Made by a program: the position numbers and the translations under genes
Notes under the pieces: generated by a model
The model's input: the letters and a program-made list of their open reading frames with translations, nothing else
Databases searched by the model: none
What the model was told of the DNA's origin: nothing
NCBI RefSeq assembly: GCF_032854445.1
Contig: NC_088295.1
Span: 46,547,385-46,611,384 of the forward strand
Reading direction: 5' to 3'
Length of the DNA stretch: 64,000 nucleotides
Source: Liolophura sinensis
Lineage: Eukaryota; Mollusca; Polyplacophora; Chitonida; Chitonidae
Shown here: in pieces, positions 1-12,755 of the stretch
Numbering within the stretch: the stretch's first letter is position 1
How the letters are laid out: the number at the start of each line of letters is the position of its first letter

Positions 1-751
1 TAAGTTGAAGAAATAGGGTGTCTCTGAAGTTTCATGCCGAGTCAATCAATAGGTGTACAACTGAAAATATTAAATCATTCATCTAACAATATCGACAAAT
101 TTTTGAGAATAAGTTGAAGAAATAGGGTGTCTTTGAACTTTCATGCTGAGTGAATCAATAGGTGTACAACTGAAAATATTAAATCATTCATCTAACAATA
201 TTGACAAATTTTTGAGAATAAGTTGAAGAAATAGGTTGTCTCTGAACTTTCATTCCGAGTCAATCAACAGGTGTACAACTGAAAATATTAAATCATTCAT
301 CTAACAATATTGACAAATTTTTGAGAATAAGTTGAAGAAATAGGGTGTCTCTGAACTTTCATTCCGAGTCAATCAACAGGTGTACAACTGAAAATATTAA
401 ATCCTTCATCTAACAATATTGACAAATTTTTGAGAATAAGTTGAAGAAATAGGGTGTCTCTGAACTTTCATTCCGAGTGAATCAACAGGTGTACAACTGA
501 AAATATTAAATCCTTCATCTAACAATATTGACAAATTTTTGAGAATAAGTTGAAGAAATAGGGTGTCTCTGAACTTTCATTCCGAGTGAATCAACAGGTG
601 TACAACTGAAAATATTAAATCCTTCATCTAACAATATTGACAAATTTTTGAGAATAAGTTGAAGAAATAGGGTGTCTCTGAACTTTCATTCCACGTGAAT
701 CAATAGGTGTACAACTGAAAATATTAAATCATTCATCTAACAATATTGACA
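1..751. repeat. 109-bp tandem satellite, about 7 copies
   Basis: Seven head-to-tail copies of a unit beginning TAAGTTGAAGAAATAGGGTG start at 1, 110, 219, 328, 437, 546 and 655, an exact 109-bp period; the last copy is truncated near 751. Copies differ only by scattered substitutions. The array begins at the first base of the window, so it probably continues upstream. No coding frame is conserved. Confidence 0.95.
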
Positions 752-1679
752 TGCACATTAGCTTTGAGATATGATGGCCTGCTTGACTATGTTCCCAGCT
801 TAACTTCCATATTAACCGCTCTTAAATGTTAGATTCACAAACCTGAAACACGGTCCTGCCACCAGTACTGTCCTGGAAAGTGTCAAAGCTGTATGACAAA
901 AAAAACCCCAGATATCTCATGATCTTTACGTAATTCTGAACTCGCATCACCTCGTTATGCAGGAATAATAAAGACAAGAACATTGCAATGAATATAAATC
1001 TAACCAACACGTCTGCTTAGACAGCATCCTACCTTTGCAAACCCAAATTTTCAAATCATGTGCCTATCCTTATCTTCTTGCAAAAATTATGATCTACTTT
1101 TTCCACAATTGTTGCTTACTGTATAGTTACTGTTCATTATTAAAACAAATATTAATGCTGAGACTCCCAAAGTAGTTGTCAGTCGAGATTTTAATGTACA
1201 CATGGAAAATGGCAGTTAGCGAAGTTTCCCTTCCCTTGTGCTTGATGCGGTACATTTGTGTGAATTGTGACTTTACTCTGCAAGAATAAATTGATACGAA
1301 GCCAGAATTACCATAGGGTTAAAGGGAACATGCTCTCACTGCACACAACATGACATGATGATGAGAGCATACTTTAACAGGCCGAGTTTGAGTTTAGTGA
1401 CCTCTGAAAGCTGGCAACGTTAAAACACATCTCAGATCTAGCATGTATTTCAGAAGGCTACATAACAACTTGATACATGTAAGTAAGGAAGGGGAAGAGA
1501 GGAGGACTTGTAGCAGTGTAGCCTGCAAATGGAAACTGAGAATGACATACCATCCCATTCCAAATTCATGATTCCAGACTTACTATTTTCAGTCAGCTGC
1601 TTTAGATGCCAAAACTTGGAATAACTCAGGTTTCCATGCATGTAGTTTAAATACAAAGTAACTGACCTAAAATTTTGTT
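752..1679. other. intergenic, nothing recognised
   Basis: AT-rich unique-looking DNA. Only short ORFs with no recognisable domain are present, and no splice-bounded coding exon was found. Confidence 0.5.
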
Positions 1680-1785
1680 TGTGAGTGAGTGAGATGTGCT
1701 TGGGGTTTAAAACATTTAACTATTTTTCAGTTATTTGCAGTCATATGACGACGAAAGAATCCTTAGAGTGCATTCAACGTGCTGT
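1680..1785 (-). mobile_element. SINE-A 3' fragment
   Basis: GTGAGTGAGTGAG followed by TGCTTGGGGTTTAA and then TCATATGACGACGAAAGAATCC matches, in reverse orientation, the 3' part of the tRNA-derived SINE seen complete at 15114-15477. The tRNA-like head is missing, so this is a 5'-truncated copy. Confidence 0.7.
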
Positions 1786-3248
1786 TTTTTCTTTTACTCT
1801 GTGTCTAAAGTGTTAATTTTGCGTCATTATAAAGTTCCATTGACCTTAATGGAAAGCTGTTTTCGGGTTTTTGCAACGTGTAAGGAAAAATGTAATTTTC
1901 AGCCCCAAAAGTACTATTTCGTGACATTTATTTGCCACAAAAAATTCCCTTTTTTTGGCAAATTTTTACAAAATGTGCCTTCTGCTGTGAGCAAATGTAT
2001 GATTTAAATTCATTGGAACTGGCCATTTCTGGTCTGTTCCCACCAAAACCAAAAATTTTGTTGAATCTGCCCCAGTTAAATAAGAAATTGCACATAACTC
2101 ACTGCACTACGAGCCTGCATATGCAACATCATATATGAAATCCTTACCAGACGTGCTTTGACCTACACTCTGATACAATAATTGAAATTTTCCCAAGCTG
2201 CTGATATTGATGTACATCTGTAGAAACCAGAAAATTGATTGTAAGAGTCCTGTTTAAACAACCATTCTGGAAGTATTGTGAAGGCAATATGACATGCGAG
2301 TCCCCTATTGGTTTGAGTCATAGGTGACTAGAATAGAGCTCTTATATGTACATTAAATGACCTCAAATTTCACTCACAAAAGTGAATATTTAGAGGCAAA
2401 TAAATGTCACAAAGTATTACTTTTGCCGCTAACACCTGAATCACTTAAAATAATTTCTACTGCTTTCACATTGTTTAATCTCGCTTTTGACAATTTCTTG
2501 GTTTAGAAACTAAACTAAAAATTGTATTTCAACAATGTCTCAGGTGAAATAAGAAAACTTGTACCACTTTACATATGGCCAAACGGATGGACAGATAGAC
2601 AGGCGTTATAACGATATGATCTTTTCAGCCTAGTGTTCTGATGGGATAAAAGTGGAACCTTGAATAGAATTAGGGGATCTACTTCTAAAGTACATATAGT
2701 AATAATTCAACCAATAAAACTTCTGACAAGTGTCATTTATGCCAGATTCCAAATTGAAGACATCACTTTTTGTGCACAAAACTGTTGACTGAGCTGCGCA
2801 TTAAAAGTAACACCAAACCACCATGCATAACAGCTGCCTAAATACAGCAGATGTTCATCTGCGAAATTCCACAGCAACAGAATCAATACAGTGGAAAATT
2901 TTATGTATGTAAATGCTATTATGTCAACAGTACAACTAGAATATTTGCTTACGGCAAATCTAGAATTCTATAACTCTTGACTGTTTTCAAATTACATACA
3001 TGTATAAGGAAGACAATCAGAGACTACAAATCTCATGTTTTACTCCCTTTGGTGCACGTGCAAAATGTTCGTCAAATAACGTAAACAGAACGAATGAGCC
3101 TGTTATAAAACAGAATGTTGTCTTCAATGACAAAAATGAATGGACAGATATCACAGGTCAGGTGTAAACAGAACAATGTCTCGCGATATAGTTAATTTCA
3201 TTCTATCCTCAGTGAAAGCTATTTTGATGTCATGACATCATAGAAAGG
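1786..3248. other. intergenic, nothing recognised
   Basis: AT-rich DNA without a recognisable gene. Short ORFs near 1735-2138 overlap the SINE fragment or are low-complexity and are not supported as genes. Confidence 0.45.
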
Positions 3249-3719
3249 TTAAAGTAAAAGAAAGCTAAAATATGAAGTAAGGTTTATCATACACAAAACT
3301 GAAAACTGTGTACAAATACTTTTGTAGATTTTTTTACATTTTCTAAAGAGTGTTTAAATGCATTCAAATATTTGAGTTCTATGGTGGGCTTTATGGGCCA
3401 TACTGACAATATTTAGGAACTCACCTGTTTTTCCTGATCTTCACCAGAAGGAAGGCACTTTAGAGAACATTATTTCAGTAATCTTTTATTCAAGGGTTAA
3501 AAGAGTTATTACAACATTCAGGGTCGTGATTAAAGTTGGAAAAACTTCTTGCACTCTGATAGTATGGTACATAAAGCCCACCTTAGAATTCAAAGATTTA
3601 AACTGCTTAAACTATCTTCACAAAAATCTAAAAAAATAAATGAAACTACATTTATGTATAGTTTTAAGGTGTTTTGTACAATGAGCCTTACTTCATATTT
3701 TAGCTTTCTCTTACTTTAA
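3249..3719. mobile_element. MITE-like element with ~95-bp terminal inverted repeats
   Basis: The left end (3249-3346, TTAAAGTAAAAGAAAGCTAAAA...) is repeated in inverted orientation at the right end (3622-3719, ...TAGCTTTCTCTTACTTTAA). The interior is non-coding. A diverged copy of the whole unit, inverted, lies at 29513-29970, which shows this is a dispersed family and not a chance hairpin. The autonomous partner is unknown. Confidence 0.8.
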
Positions 3720-4227
3720 ACATACACTGTATGTAATCAGCATATGGCGGACGCTTTGCAATTTTGTATTTCAAAACAATTACATCACAGAAAGATTGAA
3801 CATGTTCACGTACTAACCAGTGTGCTGCAGACGATATGTGAACAACACTTTGCAGCAGTGTTCATTTCATGGTGAGAAATGTGCCATTGTCAAACACTGC
3901 AAGCAGATCTGTCCTGGTCAACGAATGCTTCACCATTCAAAACACTTCACAGAATAACAGCCGCATTTGCCGTCAGTTTGATACTCGTTTGAACTGAAAT
4001 TATGAATGACGTTATAGACTGGTTAGGTACCCCTTTCATCCAGAAATAATGGTTTTGCCTGGTGTGCAAGACGTTACAGGTCATGCGCTATTTCGAACAA
4101 CTGCGGGGATCTTCCAACGTTACACCGGATGGGTGTATGAGTGTTTACATGACCAGAGTTTTTCATGTTGAGTCATAAGATTACCTGCATTAAACGTTTT
4201 GGGGATGGTTATAGAATTGAAAAAACA
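3720..4227. other. intergenic, nothing recognised
   Basis: No ORF, repeat or RNA gene could be supported in this stretch. Confidence 0.4.
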
Positions 4228-4365
4228 TTCCTCCTATGGGTGTCTAGCCGCAGTTTTACAGTCAATAAAATGGAAGTAGTTAAAAAATTTTAGGTCTCAG
4301 ACTATGCCTTTGACCTATAATAACCTACTCTGCCATAAACTGCCACTAGACACCCATAGCAGGAA
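4228..4365. mobile_element. short inverted-repeat element (MITE-like, ~138 bp)
   Basis: TTCCTCCTATGGGTGTCTAG at 4228-4247 is mirrored by CTAGACACCCATAGCAGGAA near 4346-4365, giving imperfect ~30-bp terminal inverted repeats around a short AT-rich core. No coding capacity. Only one copy was seen in this window. Confidence 0.6.
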
Positions 4366-6076
4366 CTTTATTTCTTAATTGGAAACAGTTCGAATAAGTC
4401 AAGTGTCATTCCAGGGACGTTGGCAGTTCACAAAGTTGATTTAGGCAAAGACAGGGTGGAGGCTCTCAGAGACTACCGCGTTATTTTAAGGTGTGTACAA
4501 CATGCACCATTGTCGACAAACAGGTGCAAATTCAATCTAGCAACTTTCAAAAAAATCACAGCTTTAACCTTTTACTTTTGCAGGAGATCCCACCTTGTCT
4601 GGCCTATATCTGCATGAACTTGCAAGATTGCAGATTCCTACCATTCTTTTATGGTAGGCTCCTTTCCTCACGTGACAATGAAGACAGGATCCGTCAAAAC
4701 AATTGTTGGATTAAATCGGTTTAAGAAATTTGTGGGACTTGTTTCAAAAACTTGTTTGGATAGCTGCATTGCGGTACACTGCATGTAATCCAGAACATCC
4801 ACTCACAAAATAAAGCCATTTAGCTGGTCTACAACTTAATGCATGGCTTACCACATACAGAACTCTTGGGCACCGTCCTAAAGCACGCACCCCAATAACA
4901 GAGAGAATGCACTGGATACACCCAAGCTAAGAACACAGATCAACTTAAACAGGTAAGCAGCAGTCAGAGTCTAATATTGTTTATTAGATAAGACTTTAAG
5001 GAAACCTTACCTGTGACACGAGTTTCCTCACACATTACCAGATCCTGCTACATAAACATATACACAGTACTATTGACTTGTACGTACATGAACTTAATTG
5101 TGCATACCAGCAAGTATGTCGCAGCGACTATTATGGTTCTGAAAACTGTGTTTAGCCCTGATTGGGCTATTATATTTGTTTGGTGAAGCGTGTCACACCG
5201 GTTCTACATTCTCTAGTCACTCAAAAGCTACAGCTGGAGATCACCTACCCTAAGTCTTCTAATTTTTGGGGCACCTAGTCTGCTCTTTGTAGCAGGAATA
5301 TGTAGTTTCTTTTTTTTCACATGGTTAGTTCATCTAAAGAACAACAAATGTATATCTTTAATTTTCCAAAAAACTGGGAGAGAAGTGTAATTCTTTGCTT
5401 TCTGCACTACTAATATCTGTCCTATATATTAGAAGAATTAGGGTACTGAAGAATAGGGTACCGTATGGGGTAACGTAGAATGCCATACATGATGTGATAG
5501 CCCAGTAGTCAGAGTACCCTGACTGTGGGTTGAGGAGTTCTATATATGTTAATCTTGACTATCCTATCTTTTAATAATTCATTAATTAATGTCCCAGGCC
5601 TGGGTGCATGATCCGAAGACAACTATCCAACATGTATTTCAACAGTTTTATGATTACACATGTACGTTCATGTTACCACTGAATTTCTGTCTGCACCAGT
5701 CCAACATTTGTACGATAATATGCACGACACTTATTTTAGAGGAAGAAAATTACACTTACATTGTTTCAACACGGATGCTTGCTGCAGCAGCCTGTGGAAC
5801 GAAACTTTTGCAAGTGTCGCAATACTGTTTATTCATCAAAGACAAAGACGAAGAAAAGCCGGTTGTATGGCAGCCATATTGTGGCGAAATCCAGTGTGTG
5901 CAAATCTAGATTAGAGTTTATTATGCAATGAAACACCATCATCAAGATGTAATTACTTTGGTAACTACCACTTTATGATCAAAAACGTTCACTCGAAGTG
6001 TCCACTGTTCTTGTCCAAAACCATTCACGGTAACATTACAAGCATGTAAAATAGGGTGTGTGCACTTGAAAATAGT
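4366..6076. other. intergenic, nothing recognised
   Basis: Contains short ORFs (for example 4420-4617 and 5589-5909) with no recognised domain, no flanking splice logic and no conserved motif. Treated as non-coding. Confidence 0.4.
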
Positions 6077-6200
6077 GACACATCAGGGTTTCTGCCAGAC
6101 ACATCAAGGTTTCTGCAAAAACACATCAAGGTTTCTGCCAGACACATCAAGGTTTCTGACAGACACATTTTGCCAGATACATCAGGATTTCTGCCAGAAA
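6077..6200. repeat. 21-23-bp minisatellite, about 6 copies
   Basis: Imperfect tandem copies of ACACATCAAGGTTTCTGCCAG. An apparent minus-strand ORF (6025-6375) crosses it, but its repetitive residues simply reflect the array. Confidence 0.8.
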
Positions 6201-7212
6201 ATAAATTTTGAGTCCACCTGAGGCTGAGGGATGGTTTGAGGGGGGTGGGGAGAGTGTGAGAAGGTGGTATTCCCTCTTCAGTTCTGCATATTTTGATAAG
6301 GTGTAAATCGCGATGTCTACAGTAACATTCCTGTGTTGTATCAGAGCTGCTCGTCAGAACGAAAATATGTACCAAAACTTACGTGTCGTCAACAAAAGTC
6401 AAATAAATTACATTCGCCGATGGCTTAGCAGTCTTGGGACAATTTTCATCTTACTCCATAGAGTATATGAGGGGCAATTCAGTGATATCTCTCTTCAACA
6501 TTTTACATGTGAAGCAATTGTTTTTGCGAGCGACAAATGTACACCTGTGACTAACCTTTCTGACCTGTCAGGGCACATCATCTCGCACATCAAACGTTGA
6601 TCTCTTGTCACTATTAAAAGCATATTCTCAAAATTATTGATGTACCAGGAGGTCAATCAATTAGACCATCCTCAGAGTTTCTGGCTACTATTAGCCTATG
6701 CACTGTAGCCATTATGCTGGAGCATGTTGGGCCAATAGCGCTGCATGTAATATCCCTTGCAATTAGGTCATCAGTCTAAGAAACATATACTGACTAAAAC
6801 ACTACACTACACTAAAACAGAAATTTTGATGAGATGCAGGAACAGGTCTCATCGATGGTGTAGTGGATACACAAGAGTTTGGCGAGTGTGCAGATTAGTT
6901 TGTTTGGAGCTTTAACTATTTATTACTGTCCATTTATCTGTAAAAGGATTCAAAAGTTAAACTGTCGACTGAAAAGACTTTTCTTTATTTAGCATTTTTT
7001 TTTAAGTTTGAGGTGTAATTTTTGGTAGCTTTTCTGGGGTAATGGGTCTGTTGACCAGATGCAAAATGGGCCCAACTGAAAGCCTGCCATAATGCTGAAC
7101 AAAGTGTCCACAGTGGTGAAACCATGTACAATAAGTTTGCACACAAATTCAATATTATCCCCCCTGTTTATCCCTTATTTACACACTACCACTGGACAAG
7201 CAGGACAACTTA
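6201..7212. other. intergenic, nothing recognised
   Basis: No supported gene. A plus-strand ORF at 6313-6600 has no recognisable domain. Confidence 0.4.
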
Positions 7213-7434
7213 GAGTACCGTAAATGTTCTAAAATTTCATCTCTTTTTTAATATCTTTTCAAGATTCTGGTTCTATACTGAGTTCTACTGATTTTAGAAA
7301 GGTGCTTTGAAAAGTTAGGATGATATCCTACTGGGAAAATGTACATGTCAGCACCAGAAGTAATATCTCATGACACTGATTTGCCTCCAAAAAAGCTCCT
7401 TTGTTGTGGAATTTTTAGGTCATTTACGGTACAC
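7213..7434. mobile_element. MITE-like element with ~26-bp inverted repeats
   Basis: The left end GAGTACCGTAAATGTTCTAA (7213 onward) is mirrored by the right end ...TTAGGTCATTTACGGTACAC (to 7434). The ~220-bp unit is non-coding. No unambiguous target-site duplication was seen. Confidence 0.6.
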
Positions 7435-10132
7435 TTACTACTTCCGTGACTATACCGCACTACATTATCCTGTCATGGGTCAATAAAAATCACATTTTTT
7501 AACAGATGTTAACACTTCAACAGATAAACGAGCGCAAGTAGACGAGCTTTAATATTTAAATGTATGATGTATAGATTCAAGATGCTTAAATTGACATTTA
7601 ATTAACGCCACTGATTTATCCAGATAACTGCACGTCAAATGTACTGCCTTCAACCTTGTACATCTCCATTTACCAATCAGTTGTCTGACACTTTCGTAAT
7701 TCCAAAACAATCTCAGGTGTTTCAATTACACTTTTTCTGGTTATCATATACAGACTCAGGGTTAGATCTAGGGCATTTCTGTGTGTTTTTAAACGTACAC
7801 TTTTCAAAATCAAAGGAATGATTTTATTTTAAGATTCAAAGCACCCTTTATCAAACATCAAAGTAAACTTTTTAAAAAAAAAACAAAAAAAAAAACATTT
7901 TTCCAAACAATCAAAGCACTTTTTTTCAAACAGTCAAAGAAAATTATTAAAACTTGACGTCTCCATGCAGAGATTAAACTTAGAATATTGTGTAAAAATT
8001 GCCGAAAGCTACTAACCATGAGAGATTACTGCTTCGAACGAATGGGGCAATTATGGGGGAGGGGGGACAGAAAGGTGGGCTTAGGCCGGGTAGGTGCCCA
8101 AAACGTGGCAAGGTTGCAACCTGCTGATATGTAAAAAAAAAAAGCTGAAAGAAGACAAAAATCAAATGTTTGATTCCAGTCCAGAAGTAATAGCACCCTA
8201 GAGAAGGCCAGTGGAGATCAAGAGCAGTCACTGTCATATTTTTGACAGACCTTCTGATCAAGGTAACGGGTCAGATGAAACCAGTAGTTTAGTCGAAAGT
8301 GCTTTCAGCCAGTTACAGCTCTCCAAAGCTTACTTGAGAAGTAGGTTATCACAATGTTCCACAGATCACCTACGTCAAATTTCATTAGAATGGATACAGA
8401 TGACGAAAGAGAACATCGGCTGACAGTTGATGAGTTATTACAGAGCAACCCCAATATACATCTATGAACTCCTATAATACATTATGTTTTTACTTCTGTC
8501 TTTGTCCTAGTTTTTGTCACATGACCCAAAACCATTCAAATTCTTCCCAAAATTAAATACAACCCAAACCTCAATATTGTGATGATGTCTGTCAATTTTT
8601 TTACTTGAACATTTAGTACTCAGCAAATTACATAATGTTAATGACCTGCTCAAAAGATAAAAAGTCACCTTATCTTATTACAGGTTCTAGTTCCCAGGGT
8701 CAAGGCAGATTCTTATTGCTTAAGGTTATAAAAGTGGCTTCACAAATAAGGTCAATAGAGCAATCTTGGTACTTCCTGGCACTAGGCCTGAAGCATGACA
8801 ACGGAAGACTAGAGGACAAGCTACACAGAAACTCCTGACACTCCTGTGACATTAAAGTGCGTGTGTATTTCATACGTGTAATTTTCTTTGAAATATCATG
8901 TTAATAAAAATAAATACCATTATAAACAAAAACATGATAGTGGTTGCTCAACAGTAATGACTGCACATGCATGGTTTGTATGCCTTTTAAAGACAACAAT
9001 GACAACAGGCCGGTGCCCTGTTCAGGTGAGCATGTCTGAGGTATTTCGTTCCTAATGAGGTACAACGGCAGTGTGGGAAAAAATGATTAGCTGGCAGGCT
9101 TTCCTAGTGTTTCTACTTCACACGCCATGCAATTGTAGCGACGTCTGGATCTCCCCGCTTTCAGTTCAGTAGCCATCGGAGCAGATAAGGCGACGTGTTC
9201 AAGTATCGTACAACAGTAGGCGAGATACGACTCCGTCTGTGTCAAGTCCGAAGTTGAACCATAAAATAGAGTCATCAGTATTACAGGTAACAAATACTGA
9301 CGTCAATTCGTACAACAAAGGTGTCGCATGCTGGCTTTATTCAGTTGCATGTTTGCTACTTGCAAACCTTGTTGCTTCTCATGCGTGTTGTTGTTGTTGT
9401 TCGCCTGTTCGATCGCCCGTATGACTATGAGCTGTGGGTAGATACATGAAGACATGATCACGAACTTAAGAGGCGGATCAAGCTTACATTTGTCAGACAA
9501 CATCATTCATCTTTTTGTCGTTATCAACTGATAAAACTTAAATCGCTGGCAGATATGGTTAGAACAGTGACTTGCCAGACCATGAAAGAATTTGTGAAAA
9601 TAATAGACAATCCACATAGCTTACCTCGGCCGCCGACTTCGGTGCGATGGTATCGTTTTCCTGGATCCAACTTCACAGGGTCGTTAGGGGGCGCCACCGC
9701 GCACCTGCGCCAAACATTTTATTCTCTGTTAACCATGGAGATGTAAACCTGGAGGCATAGTTTAACTCGTAGTTCTAGAAAAGGGTATATACATGTCATC
9801 AGCTAAAGTATCAGGTTGATTTTACAGTTTATTTAAAAGAAGCCTTTTCAAAGCTTTTCAAAAGTTGACGAGTTTTCAGCCACCAGTATCGATAATTTTG
9901 ACGGTAGTGGTAGCTTGGCAACAGGCCTACATGTATAGGCCTTTGACAATAGTTGCGGAGTGGGGGGGGGGGGGGGGGTAACTCTTATCGAACAAAACAG
10001 TTCTGAGAGTTTCGGAAGGAAAGAGCCCCAGATGCGTCGGGTTGACGGTAAGGAAGATGTACCGCTGTTCACATGTGCATGAAATCTTCCCTAGCATAAA
10101 TCGACGTCAAGTGTGAGGCCTCGGTAATTAAC
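7435..10132. other. intergenic, nothing recognised
   Basis: About 2.7 kb with only short ORFs lacking recognisable domains. It includes an A-rich stretch near 7870-7895 and an 18-base G run at 9961-9978. More GC-rich sequence near 9100-9700 could be a first exon or promoter of an unseen gene, but no coding evidence supports this. Confidence 0.35.
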
Positions 10133-10236
10133 CCATGACAGATGTTTATCCCATGACTGATATAACAGATGATGTTTATCCCATGACTGATATAACAGAT
10201 TATGTTTAACCTATGACTGATACAACAGATTATGTT
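10133..10236. repeat. short tandem repeat, about 3 copies
   Basis: Roughly 30-bp imperfect copies built on CCATGACTGATATAACAGAT. No coding potential. Confidence 0.7.
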
Positions 10237-10246
10237 AGTCCCTGAA

Positions 10247-10448
10247 TTAACTAACCTGTCCCAAAGGGCCCAGGACAGTCACGTCTGTTCCTGAAAATAA
10301 TACCATTTTCTGAGCCTGTAATATAGCACCTCGTGAGTTGTCGAGATGGTGGCCGCTGTACAGTAGACCGTCCTTTTCTTGTCAGTTTGCTTTGTGGTAT
10401 TGACATTGAATATATTTGGTTAAGTTAACCTACGGACAGGTTAGTTAA
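10247..10448. mobile_element. candidate short inverted-repeat element
   Basis: An exact 15-bp inverted repeat, TTAACTAACCTGTCC at 10247-10261 and GGACAGGTTAGTTAA at 10434-10448, bounds a ~200-bp interval. It could be a MITE or an isolated inverted repeat; no second copy was seen. Confidence 0.45.
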
Positions 10449-12087
10449 CTGGTAGGAATTAACATGCGGCTCATATCGATTTATGCTAGCGAAAATTTAG
10501 TGCGCTTGTGAACAGCGGTAAATATTCCTCATATATACGGTCAATTCGACACATTTGCGACTGTTTCTCTCCCTAACTCTGACAATGGCATTCCTCCACT
10601 CTGCAGATAGCCTTTGACAGACTCGATGTACATGATATTCATGGGATGTATCACATGGGCCTTTACATTTGCGTGTGCGTGAGCCAAATTAAATGGGCGA
10701 ACAGCAACTGTCCACACTTGCAGCGCATCTTACGACACATGTACTCGATACTGTGTTATTTACACGTCTCCAAATTTTTTGATGATGTGAATAATTTGAT
10801 GATAACAGTTCTTTAATTTGGAGATTTCTTTAAATGATTTGAAAATATAATTAAATCACCTTTTTGAAAATAAGTGTATGTTATTTAAAGATGCTGGCAG
10901 TTAACAAAAATTATTGTAGAAAGCAGGGAAAAAATGCATAGGCCCTTTGATTTCTGCCGTTTTCAGCAGAATGTCATAGGCCTATATTTAGGCTTTTTTG
11001 TGAAAGAAAAGACCTAAAAGTGTATGCCAACAATAAAAATCTGTCAGTTTGACATTTCCTTCTTCGAGACATGCAGATACATTGAAGCACACCTAGGAAG
11101 GGCTGCGAAGAATTTGAGCTCTGTCTCGATCTGAACATGGCAAATTTAGCCATAGTTCAGTTTTTTTTTTCAGTTTACAGAATTAAAACAGTGTTGTTAT
11201 AATATATTAATTCACAGTTATAGTCATGGGGAGAATGGGGGTTTGGTTTGGGTTGGCTTTGTTGATTCTCTGCAAGGTCATTTGAGCGTCCTGAGCTAAC
11301 AAGCTATATGTGTTAGTGTGGTATTTATTTATTTATTTGATTAATGTATCTCAATTGTGCTTTGATTGTGACTGTTCATTATCGGACATAGCATTCTATT
11401 TTTCCCTAAATGGCTGTATTTCTTGTAGTGCTTTTGTTAAGAGAGAAGATACAAGTTTGATGGTACATCTAATGTACTAAAGGCAGTCAGTCATAAATGA
11501 AAAGAAATCATACTTTAAAGTATATGTCAGCCAAAAGCCATATGTCAATTAAACACTGTCCAAGCAAATTGTTTGATATATCTTTTTGTAGAATTTTCCT
11601 GACCTGAGAAAATCCCTCCAGAAAATCGGATTCATCCGTGGTCTGTTGGAAAGTACATGGGTATCAATTATCATCATTTTTGTTTAAGGTTTAACATACA
11701 GGCATTTTACCCCCATGCTTGAAAAAGACCTTTAGCATAAAGTTACCTTCCGACGTAATCCAATATTCCTCATACACAAGAACCAGCATGCCTGGAAATG
11801 GTGTTCAAGGATAATCTTGCTAGTTTCAGAAAGTTCCATGTAAAGCGCTTAGTTCACTTCCATGGCAGTTCTTTTCACATTGTCAGTACATATGTATACA
11901 TGCCTGTCTAATCACTTGTTTTTTATGTATACAGTTAAGGGATACAGAGATTGAATTTGTAAGTCCATATTGGGACCATTTCTGCCTACCTGTTACTCGT
12001 ATATAAATTTGCAACTGTAAACCCGATGGTCTGTTGGATCCCTGTAGGTATCGATGACGCAACATCAATATGCTTTTCTTGAAATAC
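10449..12087. other. intergenic, nothing recognised
   Basis: AT-rich unique sequence with no supported gene, RNA or repeat beyond simple runs. Confidence 0.4.
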
Positions 12088-12290
12088 ACTGAGAAAAATA
12101 TCTGACTCACAGCCGAGTCAAACCGACTAATATGAACGAGTCTTAAGGAAAAGACTCATTGGAATTAGTCACTTGACTAGTTTACTGTGGAATATTAGTC
12201 AAAACCGAGTCATCATGCTCTTTGAAAAGTCGAGTGACTAATTGTCGACAAGTTTACAAATAATCTGAGTCACTGCATGGTCAACTGCAT
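12088..12290. repeat. dispersed repeat rich in GAGTCA/TGACTC
   Basis: CACTGAGAAAAATATCTGACTC opens a ~200-bp stretch containing many GAGTCA, GACTCA and AGTCACT words in both orientations. A related stretch lies at 25540-25697 and ends TTTTCTGAGTGTA, the near reverse complement of the opening here. Probably two diverged copies of one non-autonomous element; boundaries are uncertain. Confidence 0.45.
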
Positions 12291-12582
12291 GGTATTTTGA
12301 TTGATTGAATCCATTTGCCCAGTGCTGGACTATGATCATGTTGAGCTTATTCAACTCACCATTTAATAAGCCAGAAAACCTGATAGTGTCATTCACAGAT
12401 TATTATTAGGCCCATATAGGCCTGTTTGTTATGTTCTGTTAAACACCTCAAAAACTACAGGCCTAGGGGTAAGCCTGTTATAAACAGATTGTATGTTTTA
12501 ATTTATCTCTTGGGTATAAATATAAGATAAATATTCTGTTCTATTCTGTCATAAATAGTTTGATGTTAGTATTCAAATTGTC

Positions 12583-12755
12583 AATTTATTTATTTATTTA
12601 TTTGATGGGTGTTTTACACCATACTCAAGAATATTTCACATATATGACGGCGGCCAGCATTATGGTGGGTGGAAACTGGGCAATGCCCAGGGGAAACCCA
12701 CGACCATCCGCAGGTTGCCAACAGACCTTCCCACGTACGTCCGTCAAGATTGCCC
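12583..12755 (-). mobile_element. SINE-B copy
   Basis: ATTTATTTATTTATTTGAT tail followed, reading on the plus strand, by GGTGTTTTACACCATACTCA, then GGCGGCCAGCATTATGGTGG and ACCTTCCCACGTACG. This is the reverse of the SINE-B sequence also found at 28547-28786. The ORF at 12560-12784 is a reading of this repeat and is not a gene. Confidence 0.8.

Noticed and set aside
9087-9746. Possible gene in the more GC-rich stretch
   Set aside because: Overlapping short ORFs on both strands without domains or convincing splice sites.
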